The notes beneath the pieces were generated by a model. That model searched no databases. It worked only from the letters and a program-made list of their open reading frames with translations, and had not been told where the DNA came from. DNA of 64,000 nucleotides from a bacterium 1xD42-87 (GTDB taxonomy: Bacteria; Bacillota; Clostridia; Lachnospirales; Lachnospiraceae). Positions 61,101 to 64,000 of the stretch are shown here, one piece after another. The DNA lies in the NCBI GenBank assembly GCA_003611805.1, contig RAYM01000027.1:41197-105196 (forward strand), written 5' to 3'. The translations under genes and the position numbers were made by a program. Positions within the stretch are counted from its first letter, which is position 1; every line of letters starts with the position of its first letter.

Positions 61101-63205
61101 GTGCCTACTGCAGTAATAATGCCCCGGCTGTCAACCGTTGCGACTTTCGTATTTGTGGAAGTAAGTTTCAGTTTGGATGCCGGAACTGTCCCGCCGTCTT
61201 CATCCAGAACATACAGCCTTGTCGTCTGTCCCAGCTTGAGTTCCACACCCCTGTAACCGTACTCATCCTGCTCCCCATTACGCAGAGGCACTCCGGCTGA
61301 GAACTCCACAGCAACTTTCTGCCCCGTAATCTGATCGAGCGTCCCGGACCGGCGGAATTCCGCCGTAATCACCGCACCGCCTTCAGGCATGGTAAAATAA
61401 TATGCCCCGTTTTCCCGCTCCAACGGCTTACCGTTGCATTTCAGGGACTCCGTAACCAACGCATACCCCGTGGCAGGGACATAACAAATATAATATTTGG
61501 TATCGTCACTCTTTACACCCTGTTTGTTGTTCGAATTGTTAATATTGCTGGCATATGTGCTTCCGGGTTTCGCCGCTGCCCAAATCTGTCCTCCGGTGAG
61601 CTTGCCTTCCGCCGCCACACTTCCTTTCACATCTTCTACCTTGTAAGTGTAAAACTGTTCTTTGTCCGGCGCTTTCCCGTGTTCTTTCGCATAGTCTTCG
61701 CCATTGCTGTTCGCGGCTGCAATGATCACAAGATCCTTATTCTCTACCGGGAAAGCATCTTTCTCAAGCGCTATGTATCTGTCTTCTATCTCCACACGCG
61801 TCAGATTCGTACACTTATGAAAGGCATTATTTTTCACGGCTCCCACACATTGCGGCAGCACCAGCTGCTTTAACCGATAGCAGCCGCTGAATGCATATTC
61901 ACCAATGGTCTGCCTGTTTCCGCCCTTGTCCGAAAACGTGACATTCTCAAGCTCTTTGCAGTCAGCAAATGCCCTCTGCGGAATCAGGGCAAGCGCATTC
62001 CCGATCGTCAGGTCTGTAAGCCCCGTACACCCCTCAAACGCGCTCTCGCCCATCGTCTGGAGCTTCGTATTTGTAAAATCAACCGACTTGATCGCCTTAC
62101 ATCCTTTAAACGCCGCACTGCCAATCGTCTCTATCTTGTTTGGCATAGCGAAACCCGTGTCCGTGCAAAATTCTGAAAGCACGGTACATCCTTCAAACGC
62201 GCTGTCACCGATCGTCCGTAACTCCGCGTAATCCACATCCTTGATATAAACCAGATGCAGTCTCGTATCATTCTTAAACGCACTGCTGCCAATAGCCGTC
62301 ACTGACTTCGGCACCGAAATCTGCGTCATTGCCGTACAGTTCTCAAATGCGCCCGCCTCGATTGTATTGACAGTGGAGGGCAGATAAACGCTCTTTAATT
62401 TGGTGCATCCTTTAAAACCATTCGCCGCCACGGCAGTTACGCCCGCAGGCAGCTTCACATATGTAATATCCTGATTGCCGCCAAATACGTTTGCCGCGAT
62501 GGAAGTATACTTCTCCCCCTCCTCCGGCTGCTTCAACTCCACATTGCCTTCAAAAGACACTGCCTCCGCCGTATCTTTGACGTTAACGGCTGTGAGCACG
62601 CCGTCCGCAACCACGTAGTCATACATCTGTGAGGCGTTGGCGTCATAAGTCACGCGCATACCTGTATCGTCGCTGAATGTCACCATTCTGCTGACGTAGG
62701 GTTTCGCCTCTGCTGTTTCTTCCGCATCCGTGTCGGCATCCGTATCATTCGCGGAAACAGTAGGCTTCTGTTCCTCTGTGCCCGGCTTGGCATCGCCCTG
62801 TTCCGCGTCGTCTTCCTTCGGCACGGAAGGATCGCTTTCCCCGGGATTGACCTGGTCTTTATTCTCGTCTGAGGGTTTTTCCGGGTCTTTGTTCTCATCT
62901 GAGGGCTTTTCCGGGTCTTTGTTCTCATCTGAGGGCTTTTCCGGGTCTTTGTTCTCATCTGAAGGCTTTTCCTCTTTAGACGGCTCCTTTCCCTCCTCAG
63001 ATTTATCTTCGGTCTCTGACGAGACGTCCGAATTGCCCGGAATATCCTCGCCCTTTCCCGATGTATCGCCAGTCTCCTGTGTTACTTCCTGAGACGTGGA
63101 AGGAGGCATGTCCGCTCCCAGTTCCTCCGCCAGGACCGTCATGCCGTTTCCGCTCACCACAAGACTAAGCGCTAATAATAATGCTAATACTCTCCTCTTT
63201 CTCAT
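58172..63205 (-). CDS. Large secreted surface protein with BspA-type leucine-rich repeats and Ig-like domains
   Basis: 1677 residues. Signal peptide at about 1-27 (RKRRVLALLLALSLVVSGN). Residues 30-150 are a low-complexity acidic linker with four tandem EKPSDENKDP units (79-118). BspA-like LRR_5 repeats at about 225-485 (for example NVFGGNQDITYVKLPAGVTA; AFENCTAMTQISVPKSVTAI). A bacterial-repeat-like stretch follows. Big_2-like domains at about 655-735 and 770-850, then repeated Ig-like domains to the C-terminus. There is no LPXTG sorting signal or C-terminal helix, so attachment is not explained. BspA-type repeats often mediate adhesion. The start has AAAGGTGG upstream. Confidence 0.9.
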   Translation of the reverse strand: MRKRRVLALLLALSLVVSGNGMTVLAEELGADMPPSTSQEVTQETGDTSGKGEDIPGNSDVSSETEDKSEEGKEPSKEEKPSDENKDPEKPSDENKDPEKPSDENKDPEKPSDENKDQVNPGESDPSVPKEDDAEQGDAKPGTEEQKPTVSANDTDADTDAEETAEAKPYVSRMVTFSDDTGMRVTYDANASQMYDYVVADGVLTAVNVKDTAEAVSFEGNVELKQPEEGEKYTSIAANVFGGNQDITYVKLPAGVTAVAANGFKGCTKLKSVYLPSTVNTIEAGAFENCTAMTQISVPKSVTAIGSSAFKNDTRLHLVYIKDVDYAELRTIGDSAFEGCTVLSEFCTDTGFAMPNKIETIGSAAFKGCKAIKSVDFTNTKLQTMGESAFEGCTGLTDLTIGNALALIPQRAFADCKELENVTFSDKGGNRQTIGEYAFSGCYRLKQLVLPQCVGAVKNNAFHKCTNLTRVEIEDRYIALEKDAFPVENKDLVIIAAANSNGEDYAKEHGKAPDKEQFYTYKVEDVKGSVAAEGKLTGGQIWAAAKPGSTYASNINNSNNKQGVKSDDTKYYICYVPATGYALVTESLKCNGKPLERENGAYYFTMPEGGAVITAEFRRSGTLDQITGQKVAVEFSAGVPLRNGEQDEYGYRGVELKLGQTTRLYVLDEDGGTVPASKLKLTSTNTKVATVDSRGIITAVGTGNAQTASAEIKVEVVGGDGRKIVFLRTVRVRAAEAKSIILKPSDYKESQMKVEERENGIKTGSIKKNVVKDTDYKFTLRANVYDGEDAIGKQLTWTSSDTKIVTVSSKTTEAKNPTNVVTVKKKCEGEATITVTATNAAGAEKAKVVQKFVVRVYQEGYKLSSSTVTVNPLQTNGGIIELLSIGGMDISDATIKLRGQNAEASTPFSAVAVEQNGENGSNSCKKFYIRPDVSTLRNGTYKVQVSVNETENADNWLPLTITVRNSTPAPAISFNTGRTKFNLFYKDGRNTADGEAPVVTTKVTRLGDVGIRYVKLEALSTKEDDRLFTENFEIDDARSDFASGIVVIKRTEGNLRYTSRNQPAITGNLVIYYDGYEDSAAKRMRVTMPTCTLAPTYALTETTATYCRDIDEQNETLVLYDRKSKTKEQVKLGDKDHVTASSDKIVGVDGDITIAADGTIPLSFVPDNGRIQLTLRNDDWDLDNKGQPRTLVFNFQVRVSLLKPTVKIDQRSVALNLRCPETETKFTLSGNQKGLKIEDTQTFDPVVTRANEGEISKLEVKYENGVGTAKIKAGETVKRGNYSFKCTPETNYTDTLRDVTLTVSVVDNQPTVRLGRGALQLNKAAFSAVTSIDEDPTGADREVSEIPFTVSGKPEGYSLLPVGAGEENTKIVCTTRGKEDAAKDFVFRVKEGATENTLAVSLDTKNLQATTYRFTMTPKYRKEGAATLLEAKPVTFNVKVYDNGDIKLRVAARGRINLVDRWSAEKTDKNGIVYTPTLVNLKGQIEEVKIYDGRNLKQESAYFNISMITAGKDAGRFIVTPKPDGKIEYNKNYSVTIWAKVEGYSGKPNYNNGVVTDAINIRAMQTLPRVTTDKTMINTYLSTKNYNASFVVTPQAGSVGKIKSVAFGAKDDKAKESFELKQEQQADGSMKVTVHLKEGVEYPGGSTNAVKMYVTYEGQGEKTPETASSFSMKIKVN
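62852..62971 (-). repeat. In-gene 30-bp tandem repeat encoding EKPSDENKDP
   Basis: Four 30-bp units, nearly identical at the DNA level, residues 79-118 of the surface protein. They are probably expandable. Confidence 0.92.
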
Positions 63206-63279
63206 TACGTTCCACCTTTTCCCATGCGTACATTAACTGTTTCTGCTGTGTTTCATGTTGCCTTCTGCATAGTGAGTTG

Positions 63280-63296
63280 CATAATATCTTATTATG
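63280..63296. promoter_or_regulatory. Palindromic operator candidate in the leader of the surface-protein gene
   Basis: CATAATATCTTATTATG: 7-bp perfect arms with a 3-nt centre, about 20 nt downstream of the -10, within the 5' leader. Confidence 0.55.
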
Positions 63297-63315
63297 TTAC
63301 CCTATGATGGTTTTG

Positions 63316-63344
63316 ATTATAACATCTGTAATTGTATTATGCAA
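63316..63344 (-). promoter_or_regulatory. Promoter for the BspA-like surface protein
   Basis: Minus-strand TTGCAT (63339-63344), 17-nt spacer, TATAAT (63316-63321) preceded by TGT, so extended -10. The leader to the start codon is about 103 nt long. Confidence 0.8.
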
Positions 63345-63454
63345 GAGGAAAATCCACTATATCTTGTGTTTTTAAGAATTTCTTAAGCTTTTCTTCCCAG
63401 ATGAGGGCTCTTTTCCTTCCTCCCATGTCACATTTTATGTTTACTTTCTTATGT

Positions 63455-63922
63455 CTACTTCACCCACCACAGCAGCGTCTTCGCCCCAATGGTATAGCTG
63501 ATCGTCTTTTCCCCGCCGTAGTTTCCGATGCCCCGCAGGGTTACCCTTGCCGTTCCTTTTTTCGTGTGGTTTATATAACTGTCTTCCACAATCACATAAT
63601 CTTTGCCGAGAACGAGGGGCTCCGCCACCCTGTTCATCGTTATGGTCAGATCATCCGCCGTCAAAGTTACCGGTCTCCCGTCCTGATAGCTCTTCGCCGC
63701 AGCTTTTACCCTCACCCCGGAGAAGTTTGTCGAGACAATGCGGTAAACAGCCGAGATTTCCGGCCGCGCATCTCCCGTCCCGGCATAAGCGCCGATTCCC
63801 TGCGCCGTCACACGGATGGATGCGCCTGCCGGCGGAATATCCGTGTCGCCCACAGGCTCTCCCTGCTTCCGCTTATCCTCCGTCTTTGTCCTGTTCTCCA
63901 GAACCAGTATATCCGTGTCTTC
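63455..63922 (-). pseudogene. Remnant or frameshifted 3' end of a surface protein
   Basis: The minus-strand frame that ends at 63455 is open to a TAG at 63923-63925, with no ATG and only a GTG (63853) as a possible start; that GTG has no ribosome site. The protein read from there contains beta-domain sequence (VTLTADDLTITMNRV, RVTLRGIGNYGGEKTISYTIG), typical of the C-terminal domains of secreted repeat proteins. Upstream of the TAG, coding-like sequence continues in other frames (for example VIWDVDNLKNN), so a frameshift is likely near 63925. It continues outside the window or is broken. Genuine coding origin is likely; function is probably lost or undetermined. Confidence 0.55.
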
Positions 63923-64000
63923 CTATTATTCTTTAGATTATCTACATCCCAAATCACCGTTTTTACCCAGATTAGTTGAATCTACGGATGTATCCAGCCA

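Noticed and set aside
1..64000. tRNA or rRNA genes
   Set aside because: No sequence resembling a tRNA or rRNA was noticed by eye; a covariance search could confirm.

Overview
The window looks like a chromosomal segment of a Gram-positive gut Clostridium-type bacterium, most likely Lachnospiraceae. Evidence: good Shine-Dalgarno sites, TTGnnn-N17-TATAAT promoters often with an extended TGn motif, large secreted proteins with Big_2 and BspA-type leucine-rich repeats, a GH25 muramidase, and many membrane families typical of Clostridia. No tRNA, rRNA, insertion sequence, integrase or CRISPR array was seen. The species call is inference.

Almost the whole window is one large cell-surface glycopolymer locus. 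Left part (1-6000, minus strand): a CotH-type kinase fused to membrane helices (cut by the left edge), dTDP-glucose 4,6-dehydratase, and a GH25 lysozyme with a highly acidic cytoplasmic tail. 6283-17330: a zinc-ribbon protein, an SGNH-like membrane protein, and two MBOAT acyltransferase modules with SGNH-like partners (7983-10651 and 12911-17330), separated by a polytopic membrane protein that may be frameshifted. 17486-27542: a FAD oxidoreductase, a three-gene ABC exporter, an SGNH lipoprotein, a radical SAM/SPASM protein, a GT-C-like membrane protein, a GtrA flippase and a VOC protein. 27596-36904: an acyl carrier protein and an FkbH-type HAD enzyme between an SGNH hydrolase and GT-C-like membrane proteins, with unusual palindrome arrays and a duplicated 92-bp repeat. 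37092-43758: a GT2, MBOAT C, a GtrII-type glucosyltransferase, MBOAT D and its SGNH partner. 43852-45144: a DUF4143 AAA ATPase behind an exact 32-bp-periodic repeat array. 45346-58055: a ugd, UDP-glucuronate 4-epimerase, GtrB-like GT2, membrane protein and ChbG deacetylase operon, then GT8, two GT4, one GT2 and a further membrane protein. 58172-63205: a 1677-residue BspA-like surface protein, followed by the broken end of another surface protein at the right edge.

Together the genes suggest a glycopolymer containing uronic acids and 6-deoxysugars. Undecaprenyl-phosphate-linked sugars would decorate it outside the membrane (GtrA, GtrB-like and many GT-C-like proteins), and four MBOAT proteins with their SGNH partners would acylate it. 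The most attractive possible new system is an acyl-carrier branch (FkbH-type HAD plus ACP) that could feed an MBOAT/SGNH pair in the way DltA/DltC feed DltB/DltD. That is inference from gene content.

The most striking non-coding signals are: four ACACATTTTTC boxes spaced exactly 32 bp and overlapping a promoter (45180-45286); nested palindromes with covarying stems at the ends of several genes (21700-21782, 27545-27631, 29250-29330); a run of short perfect hairpins (29171-29275); and a 92-bp repeat duplicated at exactly 120 bp (31487-31698).
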